From positions 1-64,000 of the forward strand of contig JALQTJ010000005.1 in assembly GCA_023264015.1 (NCBI GenBank): a stretch of DNA of 64,000 nt, written 5' to 3'. Positions 42,932 through 51,520 of this stretch are shown in pieces; position 1 is the stretch's first letter, and each line of letters starts with the position of its first letter. A program made the position numbers and the translations under genes. The notes under the pieces were generated by a model. That model ran no database searches. It was not told the DNA's origin and saw only the letters and a program-made list of their open reading frames with translations. Origin of the DNA: Flavobacteriaceae bacterium. Lineage in GTDB: Bacteria > Bacteroidota > Bacteroidia > Flavobacteriales > Flavobacteriaceae.

Positions 42932-44795
42932 CAGAAGATTCAATTAAAAGAAAAGATCTCGGAGCCAATGGCAGGTGGGTCGAGGCCTTAAAATCAGTTT
43001 CATTTACAATATCATAAAGCGATTGCCCAGGCCGAAGTGAAAGTTCTTCATAATCTTCTAGACTGAGTTCTGAGGTGGTGGCAGCCTTATTGATGAAAAG
43101 GGTTATACGCTTGTTAGAGGTATAACGCGACAACACATAAATCCCATCTGCTGGGGCATAGTGCAAGGTTCTTCCTTCAGCTAATTCGCTGCTCTTTTTT
43201 CTATAGTTAAAGAGTTTACGCGTGAGTGTCTGCACCTCAAGCTGTTCTTGAGTCAACCCCTCACCTGTGAAGGCGTTGACCTTGTCGCCTTTCCATCCTC
43301 CCGGAAAATCAGTGCGAATAAGTCCATGGTCGTGGGGCTTGGCCGTGTTTTGCATTAGAATTTCTGTTCCGTAATAGAGCTGAGGAGTACGAGGACTTAC
43401 CGCAAGAAGCGCTAGTGCCATCTTATGCAAACTGAGGTCTTCGCCTAGCTGGGTGAAGAGACGGTCCATGTCGTGATTATCGGCCATGAAGACCAAGGCA
43501 TTCGGATCGGGATAGATAAAATCATTTGACAAGGCTTCGTACCATTTGATCAATCCGGTATCCCAACCCTCATCTTCTTTGAGAGATGCGCTAAGTGCAC
43601 CCTGCAGCGGAAAATCAAAGACAGCATTTATATTAGATTGGTATCCGTCGCTATTTTGATGGTCCTCTTGCCAGTAAGCGATACGCATCGGGTTATAGCT
43701 CCACTCTTCGCCTACAATAGAAAAATGCGGATAGGCCTCCATGATGGTACCTGCCCATTGACTCATAAATGCTGGATCGTTGTAGGGTTGGGTATCTTGA
43801 CGGATGCCTCCCAGTCCTAAGGTTTCGATCCACCAAATACTATTCTGAATGATATAACGGGCCAAGTAAGGGTTGCGGTGATTCAAATCGGGCATCGTAG
43901 ACACGAACCAACCTTCGGTCATGGCTTCAAGGTCTTTCTTCGTGGCGTAAGGATCTTGAAGGGTCGTTCGCCTATGACTCGCATACGCAATCTCTTGCTT
44001 CTCGAGATAATTGGCTTGTCCGTTCAACCAGTCATCAAAAGGCAAATCATCCATCCACCAATGCAGTGATCCGCAGTGGTTGTTGATTTGATCCATGACG
44101 AGTTTCATGCCACGCTTACGCATCTGATCAGAAAGCTCTTGATACTCTTCAATAGTCCCGAAACGCGGATCTACCCGGTAATGATCTGTGATTGCGTAGC
44201 CGTGGTACGACTGTTCAGGCATATCATTAATGAGCATAGGGCCCGGCCAAATTGCAGTAAAGCCCAGAGCATCAATATACTCTAGACCGTTTATTATACC
44301 TCTGATGTCGCCTCCATGACGACCGTAATCGTCTTCACGATTGGGCAAGGGAGCGCGCAAAGAATCGAAATAATCGTTTTCAGGATCTCCATTAGCAAAG
44401 CGATCGGGGGTCAGCAAAAAAAGTGCATCAGAAGCATCGAATCCGCGTATAGACTCGGCCGAATGCGTTCGAGCTTTCAGTTCGTAAGATTGCGCTACTC
44501 TCGAGCCTTCTTTCTCAAGAACAAGTGTGATGGTTTTGGCTTGTTGAGTCGTTATTTGAAGGTCTACAAAGAGGTAATTCAAACTCTTAGCGCGGTGAAC
44601 ACCAAGAAGGCTTACCCCGTCTTCTTGAATGGATACCTCATAGCTACCCACTTGCTCTCCGTGGATCATCAATTGAAGTTCGTCGTGATGCATATTGACC
44701 CACCAATGCGGCGGATCGATACGCTTTATTTGGGCCTCAGCGTCGATCTGCAGCCCTAAGAGTACAATAAGTAGTAACCCTAACCGAATGTGCAT
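42918..44795 (-). CDS. secreted GH13 alpha-glucan hydrolase (cyclomaltodextrinase/neopullulanase type)
   Basis: A 625-residue protein with a signal peptide (MHIRLGLLLIVLLGLQIDAE). An N-terminal cyclomaltodextrinase-type beta domain (about 25-125) precedes the barrel. Catalytic positions are the Asp in GIRQDTQPYND, the Glu in SIVGEEWS and the Asp in FMADNHDMDR, with conserved MDQINNHCG and YYGTEILM. A C-terminal beta domain follows. It cleaves alpha-1,4 (and perhaps alpha-1,6) glucan bonds, as SusA-like enzymes do. The symporter encoded eight bases upstream could import the released sugar. No SusC/SusD pair is adjacent. Confidence 0.91.
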   Translation of the reverse strand: MHIRLGLLLIVLLGLQIDAEAQIKRIDPPHWWVNMHHDELQLMIHGEQVGSYEVSIQEDGVSLLGVHRAKSLNYLFVDLQITTQQAKTITLVLEKEGSRVAQSYELKARTHSAESIRGFDASDALFLLTPDRFANGDPENDYFDSLRAPLPNREDDYGRHGGDIRGIINGLEYIDALGFTAIWPGPMLINDMPEQSYHGYAITDHYRVDPRFGTIEEYQELSDQMRKRGMKLVMDQINNHCGSLHWWMDDLPFDDWLNGQANYLEKQEIAYASHRRTTLQDPYATKKDLEAMTEGWFVSTMPDLNHRNPYLARYIIQNSIWWIETLGLGGIRQDTQPYNDPAFMSQWAGTIMEAYPHFSIVGEEWSYNPMRIAYWQEDHQNSDGYQSNINAVFDFPLQGALSASLKEDEGWDTGLIKWYEALSNDFIYPDPNALVFMADNHDMDRLFTQLGEDLSLHKMALALLAVSPRTPQLYYGTEILMQNTAKPHDHGLIRTDFPGGWKGDKVNAFTGEGLTQEQLEVQTLTRKLFNYRKKSSELAEGRTLHYAPADGIYVLSRYTSNKRITLFINKAATTSELSLEDYEELSLRPGQSLYDIVNETDFKASTHLPLAPRSFLLIESSDENL

Positions 44796-44803
44796 CCTAC
44801 AAA

Positions 44804-46474
44804 TTACCTAAAATACCACCACAAGAAGAGCACCACAGCAATGATCATAATTGAAAGATAACGTTCGATCGCTGGACTTTTTTCTTTTGTACCCGAATTG
44901 TATTGGTACACCAAGGCTTCTTCGACCGGAGGAGCTGTTTTGGCATTTACCAAACTGACTGTAACCATTACTGAAATACTCACAACAAACAAGAAGATAG
45001 CATAGTGCAAGAAGTTCATAGTCACCAAGGCATAAATCATTCCGTCAGGATTTAAGGCTAGTCCTGACTCTTGGGTGAGGTACTCCAACACTAGGCGTGC
45101 CATTCCCAGCACAAATCCTGTCCAAAGCGCTGCAAGCGCTCCTTTTGAATTGATCTTTTTATAAAAAATACCGAGCAAGAAAGCCGCCGCTATCGGAGGC
45201 GAAACATAGGCCTGAACGCTTTGAAGGTAGCGGTAAATACCACCGCCTTCGGTAAGTTGACGCATAAATGGAATCCAAGCCAAGCCCACGATCACTAGCA
45301 CTACAGTAGCCAATCGGCCCACTAAAACCAACTGCTTTTCTGTGGCATTCGGACGCCAACGCTTGTAGAAATCAAAGGTGAATAAGGTAGAAGTGCTGTT
45401 AAATACCGAAGAGAGTGAACTCATCAGTGCAGCCAAGAAACCGGCGACTACTAGGCCTCGAACTCCCACAGGAAGCACGCGTAAAATCAAGGCCGGAAGC
45501 GCTGCATCTGTGGTCGTACGCACCTCACCGGTTATCGGATTCGTAACTGTAAACAGATCAGGATAGGTCGTCACCGAAAGTGCGTAAGCGATGATTCCGG
45601 GAAAGATAAAGATGAAAAGGGGTAACAACTTTAAAAACGATCCAAAGATGGTTCCCTTTCGGGCTGTTGAAATGTCTTTAGCTGAAAGCACACGCTGAAC
45701 AATGAACTGGTCGGTACACCAATACCAAATCCCTAAAATTGGAGCTCCTAAGAGCACCCCTGTCCAAGGATATTCTTTATTGCGCCACAGGCTCATAAAG
45801 GTATCAGCGTCCGGCGCATTTTCTTGAATCGCAAGAGTCACATTTGACCATCCGCCGATGGCCTGAAGGCCAAAATAGGTGGCTAAAAGTCCTCCGAGTA
45901 TAAAGATCACAGCCTGCACCATGTCCGTATAAATCACCGCTTTTAAACCTCCAAGAGCGGTATACAATCCAGTAGCCAACACAGTAATTAAAGCTCCTGT
46001 CCAGAACGGAATACCTAATAATACCTCAAAAACGAGGGCTCCAGCGAAAATGGTAAACGATATTTTGGTAAGTACATAAGAGATGATCGAAACGACCGAG
46101 AGATAGACTCGCGCTCCTTTATTGTAACGTCTTTCTAGAAATTCTGGCATCGTAAATACACCACTCTTCAAGTAAAACGGTACAAATACCCAGCCCAAAA
46201 GAAGAAGAATTAGAGAAGCGAGTATCTCGAATTGTGCCTCAGGAAAGGCGCCTCTTGCCCCAGAACCTGAGAGCCCAATAAGATGCTCAGAACCAATATT
46301 ACTTGCAAATAATGAGGCTCCAATGGCAAACCATCCTAGATCGCGTCCGCCTAAGAAATACCCCTGAGCACTACTCGAAGCCCTTTCTTTTTTAGTTACG
46401 TAAGCCGCGATGGCGAAAATGAGTACGAAATACAGTCCGATTACAGCAAAGTCGATACCTCCAATGGTCTCCAT
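44804..46474 (-). CDS. sodium/solute symporter (SSS/SGLT family)
   Basis: A 556-residue protein with about 14 membrane helices. SSS-type features are FLGGRDLGWFAIGASLFASN followed by GSEHLIGLSGSGA, then GGLKAVIYTDMVQA and FLAALMSSLSSVFNSTSTLF, which contributes to the sodium site. This is the SGLT-like branch that often imports sugars with sodium, consistent with a marine habitat. It is the first gene of an operon with a GH13 enzyme and GDPD. Glucose, maltose or another neutral sugar are likely substrates, by context only. Confidence 0.88.
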   Translation of the reverse strand: METIGGIDFAVIGLYFVLIFAIAAYVTKKERASSSAQGYFLGGRDLGWFAIGASLFASNIGSEHLIGLSGSGARGAFPEAQFEILASLILLLLGWVFVPFYLKSGVFTMPEFLERRYNKGARVYLSVVSIISYVLTKISFTIFAGALVFEVLLGIPFWTGALITVLATGLYTALGGLKAVIYTDMVQAVIFILGGLLATYFGLQAIGGWSNVTLAIQENAPDADTFMSLWRNKEYPWTGVLLGAPILGIWYWCTDQFIVQRVLSAKDISTARKGTIFGSFLKLLPLFIFIFPGIIAYALSVTTYPDLFTVTNPITGEVRTTTDAALPALILRVLPVGVRGLVVAGFLAALMSSLSSVFNSTSTLFTFDFYKRWRPNATEKQLVLVGRLATVVLVIVGLAWIPFMRQLTEGGGIYRYLQSVQAYVSPPIAAAFLLGIFYKKINSKGALAALWTGFVLGMARLVLEYLTQESGLALNPDGMIYALVTMNFLHYAIFLFVVSISVMVTVSLVNAKTAPPVEEALVYQYNSGTKEKSPAIERYLSIMIIAVVLFLWWYFR

Positions 46475-46494
46475 ATAGTCTTAGTTAGGATTCA

Positions 46495-46502
46495 TAACTT
46501 TG
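46495..46502 (+). promoter_or_regulatory. -7 promoter box of the secreted hypothetical gene
   Basis: TAACTTTG, an exact TAnnTTTG box, 26 bases upstream of the GTG start, in the 54-base divergent region. No TTG is found at the expected -33 distance. Confidence 0.5.
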
Positions 46503-46528
46503 CAATTTAGACCTTTTTCTAAATTGTC

Positions 46529-47182
46529 GTGGGTTCACATAAATTCATTTTAGCATTTGCTCTGATCGCTGTATCAGTCAGTTGGGGATTCGCACAAGGC
46601 GATATACCCACAGCACGGCCTATTATAAAAGGTACTGAACCAAACAAAGGCGTACAAAAGGCCAATACCGGAACCCTTTTGAGAATGCCCTCTATACTTA
46701 GCGACGGGCTGATCAAAGATCCTAAGGGACCCGATATGCTACAGCAAAAAAATCTGAAATCAGCCGGATTTGACCTGGTGATTGACCCTAAGATTGCTCA
46801 AACTGAGAAGGCGGATGCAAACCGTATTACGGGCGACGTCTACCTAGGTGATGTGACCACGCACTCGAATGTCATTGGTATTGCCATGCGCGACCATGGA
46901 GAGATAGACGGCGATCGCATCCTGATTGTGGTAAACGATCAAGTAGTTGAATACAATGCCCTTTTGAGTGGGCGATTTAAGCAGCTTGAAGTTCCTCTAA
47001 AAGAAGGTTTTAACACCGTAGAATTCAAAGCCTTAAACCAAGGATATGTCGGACTCAATACGGCACAAGTACTAGCCGTAGATGAAGAAGGAAAGGTGAT
47101 TCACAACAACAACTGGATGCTCTCTACTGGGGCAACCGCCAAGATTGTAATCGTCAAAAAACCTGATCTTCCGAATCAATAG
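46529..47182 (+). CDS. secreted protein of unknown function
   Basis: A 217-residue protein; the start is GTG at 46529, giving a signal peptide (about 1-23, ending GFAQ). I do not recognise a named domain. The mature part reads like two beta-sandwich-like stretches: a linker with THSNVIGIAMRDHGEIDGDR, then VPLKEGFNTVEFKALNQGYV, which looks like a C2-like or DUF-type beta domain found in several Bacteroidota secreted proteins. No catalytic motif, lipobox or sorting domain is seen. It is transcribed alone, divergent from the symporter operon and convergent with the penicillin acylase gene (7-base overlap of ends). Confidence 0.65.
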   Translation: MGSHKFILAFALIAVSVSWGFAQGDIPTARPIIKGTEPNKGVQKANTGTLLRMPSILSDGLIKDPKGPDMLQQKNLKSAGFDLVIDPKIAQTEKADANRITGDVYLGDVTTHSNVIGIAMRDHGEIDGDRILIVVNDQVVEYNALLSGRFKQLEVPLKEGFNTVEFKALNQGYVGLNTAQVLAVDEEGKVIHNNNWMLSTGATAKIVIVKKPDLPNQ

Positions 47183-49368
47183 CGCTTACCGGGCTGATAA
47201 GTCACTATTGCGCGTTTAAGCACATCTTCTCTGTAATAAGGAACTTCTTTAAATAAGCCCTCGGCATAGAGCTCGACTTGATCGTCAAAATGTTTTGATT
47301 CAGGATCACCACTCTGCCCTCCTGCTAGCAGCGACTTAGCTCTCACCTTTTCACCAAACTCGACTACAGCTACAAAACTATTGCCTCGTGTTCCGTAAAT
47401 CTTCTTGGTATTGTTCGAGTATCGCGCTCCATACGCCGCTAGAGCTCCCCATCTTCCGCTCGCGTGTCCAATGCCAACGCTTGGTAAACTATCGTTAAAG
47501 GCCTGGCGAATAGCCCCGTCAATACGCTGATAGCGATTCACCTCAGCCCATTCGATTTGAGAGCTGCCAAAGTCTTCTCGAAGCTGGGTCACCACTGTTT
47601 TTAGCGCCTCGATTCGGATAGCGCCTAAATCGCGTTCGCTGCCCCAATAAGTCATGAGCTCCATCGGACTATACCCCTCTGGTCTAGGAGCCTTAGTATA
47701 CATTTCAGTAGCATAGAAGTGTGCTAAGGTCATCGCCTTACTCGTTTTAGAGGTGCGAAAATCCCAATTGCGTAATAGCGCTATCTCTTCTGCCAACTGT
47801 GGCTCAGGAGACCGATCAAAGTCTTGAATTAGACCCGGAATTAAAGCTTCAAAGGCCGGAAGATAAGTGTCGTATGCCAGTTCAATCAACGATTCTAAAG
47901 TGTGTCTATTGGGCTGCTGTAAGAGTTCTATCGCATGCACTCCTCTAAAATTCTCGGGGGCAGTGCTCATATAGTAAGGGTAATTCTCTGGCCTTGGACT
48001 ATCTGGGCCTGCCGCGGTAAAAGGAGTAGAATTACAGTTTTGCAACCAATTTGTAGCGGGATTAAGCAGGGTGATGTGTTCAGAAACATCATGCAATCCT
48101 TTCCAATCGGTATCCGGATCAGACCCGTCAACCGGTTTCGAAAAGTCAAATCTTGTATCGCGCTCAGGGATGAAGTTTCCGTGCCAATAGGCAATGTTTT
48201 GATCGGCATCAGCGTAAACGGTGTTGTTTGATGAATTGGTCTTTAGATCCATCATCTCACTGAATCCCTCATAGTCAGATTGCTTAGTTCTTGTAAACGA
48301 TTGCTCTAATGCTTTAGCCGGACTCCACATCATTGCAGTAGCCGTCATTTGACCTTCGATTTGATGCGTGATGGGCCCGTGATGCGTTCGGTAAAGGGTT
48401 AGCGTTTTCTCTTGAATTCCCTGGTCGGTTCTTATAGAGAAAGACTGCTCAAGCGAATCGACAGGTCTCCAAGTATCTCCGTAGCGGTATTCTTTACCCC
48501 TTTGGCTACTGCGTATGTTTTCAACGTATTCATCAATTACGTCGGTGTAGGTTGAGGTGTGCATCCATCCGGTTTTTTCATTGAACCCTTGGTAGATGAA
48601 AAACTGCCCCCAGGTAACTGCTCCGTAGGCATTTAAACCCTCTTCACTCACCACGTGCATTTCTCCTCTAAAGAAAAAAGAAGTATGTGGATTAATGAGT
48701 AACATGGCGTTCCCTGAGGCGGTCATCGACCCATTAAGCGCGATTCCATTTGATCCAGCGGGCTCGTCGTAAAGCGAAAGCATCTCTTGTGCGATAGGTC
48801 GAGCGTCAACTTGGGCCACTGTATTTTGAACTTCACCCTCGTACAAGGCTTTAATCTTTGCCGTTGAGATGCGTTCGATATCTCCGCCGATGCTTCCTTC
48901 GCTAAAATAGAAAGGCATCCATGGCTCAAAATGCGTCAGTAATCGCGGCTCAACTTCTGGATGCGTATAGAGGTAGTAATTGATTCCGTCTGCAAAAGCG
49001 TCACATAGGTCACGCAACCACTGTGGACTGTTTTCATAGGCTTCTTTAGCCTCGTCTTGGGTCATAAACAGGCGTGCGCGAACATCACTGTAAAGTGCCG
49101 ATTCGCCCTCTACCTCTGCCAAGCGACCTATTGCCCAAATATAATTTTGCTCGACGCGATTAAAGTCGTCTTCGCACTGAGCGTATAACATTCCGAAGAC
49201 GGCATCGGCATCTGTTTTCGCATATACATGAGGCACACCAAAATCATCACGTATAATTTCTACCCGTTCGGCTATCGACTCAAGGCGATCTATTTCAGTA
49301 GTGTCAGAACAACTTAGTAAGAAGAAAAACGCAATAGCGATGGCGTTAAAAAGGGGAAACTTACGCAT
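47176..49368 (-). CDS. penicillin acylase family lipoprotein
   Basis: I start at 49368 (MRKFPLFNAIAIAFFFLLSC), 730 residues with lipobox Cys20; an upstream start would reach the promoter of the divergent ABC gene. N-terminal nucleophile hydrolase features: VEIIRDDFGVPHVYAKTDAD, the autoprocessing site PAGSNGIAL with predicted nucleophile Ser206, LLINPHTSFFFRGEMHVVS, NTVYADADQNIAYWHGN, and the C-terminal LAGGQSGDPESKHFDDQ. The precursor would be cut into alpha and beta chains. Substrates may be acylated amino compounds such as N-acyl-homoserine lactones or beta-lactams, or others; not decidable here. Confidence 0.9.
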   Translation of the reverse strand: MRKFPLFNAIAIAFFFLLSCSDTTEIDRLESIAERVEIIRDDFGVPHVYAKTDADAVFGMLYAQCEDDFNRVEQNYIWAIGRLAEVEGESALYSDVRARLFMTQDEAKEAYENSPQWLRDLCDAFADGINYYLYTHPEVEPRLLTHFEPWMPFYFSEGSIGGDIERISTAKIKALYEGEVQNTVAQVDARPIAQEMLSLYDEPAGSNGIALNGSMTASGNAMLLINPHTSFFFRGEMHVVSEEGLNAYGAVTWGQFFIYQGFNEKTGWMHTSTYTDVIDEYVENIRSSQRGKEYRYGDTWRPVDSLEQSFSIRTDQGIQEKTLTLYRTHHGPITHQIEGQMTATAMMWSPAKALEQSFTRTKQSDYEGFSEMMDLKTNSSNNTVYADADQNIAYWHGNFIPERDTRFDFSKPVDGSDPDTDWKGLHDVSEHITLLNPATNWLQNCNSTPFTAAGPDSPRPENYPYYMSTAPENFRGVHAIELLQQPNRHTLESLIELAYDTYLPAFEALIPGLIQDFDRSPEPQLAEEIALLRNWDFRTSKTSKAMTLAHFYATEMYTKAPRPEGYSPMELMTYWGSERDLGAIRIEALKTVVTQLREDFGSSQIEWAEVNRYQRIDGAIRQAFNDSLPSVGIGHASGRWGALAAYGARYSNNTKKIYGTRGNSFVAVVEFGEKVRAKSLLAGGQSGDPESKHFDDQVELYAEGLFKEVPYYREDVLKRAIVTYQPGKRY

Positions 49369-49446
49369 GATCAAATTTTTTGAAAAAGGTAGCAAAATCA
49401 ATTGAAGATAAATGACTCCACTGCACGCTAATCGTAAGGGGCACGG

Positions 49447-49454
49447 TATCTTTG
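49447..49454 (+). promoter_or_regulatory. -7 promoter box of the ABC exporter gene
   Basis: TATCTTTG, an exact TAnnTTTG box ending four bases before the ATG at 49459. The usual distance from box to transcription start would put +1 at or within a base or two of the start codon, suggesting a leaderless mRNA. Confidence 0.55.
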
Positions 49455-49458
49455 TCAC

Positions 49459-51192
49459 ATGTCAAGCCCCAAATCAAGCCTAAAAAAGGCCTTCAAAACC
49501 ATCATCATCCCCAGAATAAGAGTGGTGATTGTCGGACTGCTATTGATAGTCGTCAGTAAAAGTGCCTCTTTCGTGGCACCGATGGCCATGCGACGTTTCA
49601 TTGACGAGTTGATTCCGAATCAAGACCTAGTGGGTATTAAAAACCTCGTGATCATCGTTCTTATTGCTTTGGTCGTTCAGGCGGTTACAAGTTTCATGCT
49701 CACTAAACTTGTGAGCGTTCAAGCCCAATACCTCATCACCGAACTCAGAGCAGAGGTGCAGCGCAAAGTCTTATCGCTTCCGGTTCGCTTTTTCGACAAC
49801 ACCCAAAGCGGGGCCTTGGTTTCACGGGTAATGAAAGACGTTGAAGGCGTTAAAAGCCTGGTAGGTACAGGGCTCGTGCAATTGATCGGCGGACTCTTTA
49901 CGGCGGCCGTCGCCTTTGTATTACTCATTCGTATTAGTCCTCCTTTAACGCTATTCAGTTTAGCTCCTTTGGCCCTTTTCGCTATTGTGGCAATCAAGGC
50001 TTTTTCAGTGGTTCGTCCGGTCTTCAGAGAGCGAGGTAAGATTGAGGCCGAGGTAAAGGGTCGATTGACAGAGACCTTGGCGGGTATTCGGATTGTGAAA
50101 GGGTTTCATGCCGAGAAAAGTGAAGAAGCCAGTTTTAATAAAGGGATCCACCGCCTGTTTGACAATATCAAGAAGTCGATGATTTACATGGCCTTGGTGA
50201 GCTCGAGTTCTATACTGCTGGCAGGTATCGCCACAACCGTTATCACAGGTATAGGCGGATATTACATCATTAACGATCAACTCACACTTGGAGCATTTCT
50301 TCAGTTTACGTTTTTATTAGGACTCCTCATCAGCCCGATTTTTCAGCTTACCAGTGTGGGCACAGAAATTACCGATGCACTAGCAGGTCTAGACCGCACC
50401 GAAGAATTACTCGCCGAAGTCTCTGAATACGACACCTCAGGAAGTAAGGACTTTAAGGAGCCTTTAGAGCAACTGCGTTTCGAAGGGGTGAGCTACGCCT
50501 ATGAAGAAGACCAATTGGTCTTGAAAGACATTAATCTAGAGGTAAAACGGGGCGAAGTCGTAGCCTTAGTCGGTACTTCTGGGGCTGGTAAATCAACCCT
50601 AGCAAGCATCGCAGCAAGTTATTTGACCCCTACCAAAGGATCGCTCTGGGTCAACGGAAACCCCATGTCAGACTTATCGCTATCGGACTATCGCTCAAAA
50701 CTTGGTGTGGTGTTGCAAGATGACTTTTTATTTGATGGGACACTCAAAGAGAACCTCCTTTTCGTAAAGCCCGATGCTTCTGAAAAAGCTCTAGAAGAGG
50801 CCTTGACGTCAGCTCATGTGAAAGAATTTGTGGACCGCTTCGAAAACGGAATTGAAACGGTAATCGGTGAACGCGGCGTGAAACTTTCAGGAGGTCAGCG
50901 CCAACGCGTGGCAATCGCACGTGCATTACTCGCGAATCCTGAACTACTCATTCTAGACGAGGCCACCTCAAGTCTTGATACCGAAAGCGAGGCGCTCATT
51001 CAGCAAAGTTTAGCTACGCTTACCAAAGGGAGAGCTACCATTGTCATTGCCCACCGCTTGAGCACCATTCGGAATGCAGATAAAATTGTAGTCTTAGAAA
51101 AGGGAGAAATTGTAGAACAAGGATCTCATGAAGATCTTTTTGAAAAGAAAGGACGCTATTTTGACCTTTACACTCGTCAAGCTAAAATCTAA
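49459..51192 (+). CDS. ABC exporter, fused membrane and ATPase domains (MsbA-like)
   Basis: A 577-residue half-transporter. Residues 15-310 hold six membrane helices with the coupling-helix region KGRLTETLAGIRIVKGFHAE. The nucleotide-binding domain is complete: Walker A VGTSGAGKSTL, Q-loop VVLQDDFLFDGTL, signature LSGGQRQRVAIA, Walker B LLILDEATSSLD and H-loop IAHRLS. This contrasts with the degenerate ABC subunit encoded at 16130-17797. As a homodimer it would export lipids, lipid A or drugs. It is a single-gene unit; its TAA stop overlaps the convergent ferredoxin stop by four bases. Confidence 0.91.
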   Translation: MSSPKSSLKKAFKTIIIPRIRVVIVGLLLIVVSKSASFVAPMAMRRFIDELIPNQDLVGIKNLVIIVLIALVVQAVTSFMLTKLVSVQAQYLITELRAEVQRKVLSLPVRFFDNTQSGALVSRVMKDVEGVKSLVGTGLVQLIGGLFTAAVAFVLLIRISPPLTLFSLAPLALFAIVAIKAFSVVRPVFRERGKIEAEVKGRLTETLAGIRIVKGFHAEKSEEASFNKGIHRLFDNIKKSMIYMALVSSSSILLAGIATTVITGIGGYYIINDQLTLGAFLQFTFLLGLLISPIFQLTSVGTEITDALAGLDRTEELLAEVSEYDTSGSKDFKEPLEQLRFEGVSYAYEEDQLVLKDINLEVKRGEVVALVGTSGAGKSTLASIAASYLTPTKGSLWVNGNPMSDLSLSDYRSKLGVVLQDDFLFDGTLKENLLFVKPDASEKALEEALTSAHVKEFVDRFENGIETVIGERGVKLSGGQRQRVAIARALLANPELLILDEATSSLDTESEALIQQSLATLTKGRATIVIAHRLSTIRNADKIVVLEKGEIVEQGSHEDLFEKKGRYFDLYTRQAKI

Positions 51193-51518
51193 CTCTCGGG
51201 GGCAACGGTGACTTTCAGTTCGTCTAGAGCTTCTGTGATCTGAATCTGACAGCCCAAGCGACTGTTCTCTTTGACGTGAAAGGCCTCTGAAAGCATGGCT
51301 TCTTCTTCATCTGACGCCTCATCTAGTTCATGATCAGACTCAACATAGCATTGGCAAGAAGCACACATAGCCATACCACCACAAATGCCAACGGTTCCCT
51401 CGGCTTCAATCTCGTACGATCGAATGACCTCCATCAGGTTCATGTTCATGTCAGTGGGGGCCGCTACAGTATGCAGCTCACCACGGCGATCGGTAATATG
51501 AAGAGTAACATCGCTCAT
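51189..51518 (-). CDS. fdx: [2Fe-2S] ferredoxin (adrenodoxin/ISC type)
   Basis: A 109-residue ferredoxin. Cluster ligands are Cys46, Cys52, Cys55 (GICGGMAMCASC) and Cys90 (SRLGC), with the acidic interaction region ELDEASDEEEAML typical of adrenodoxin-like ferredoxins. It is the last gene of the Mrp-NifU-reductase-ferredoxin operon, two bases after the reductase gene. It probably accepts electrons from that reductase and may supply Fe-S assembly or a monooxygenase. Confidence 0.9.
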   Translation of the reverse strand: MSDVTLHITDRRGELHTVAAPTDMNMNLMEVIRSYEIEAEGTVGICGGMAMCASCQCYVESDHELDEASDEEEAMLSEAFHVKENSRLGCQIQITEALDELKVTVAPES

Positions 51519-51520
51519 TG

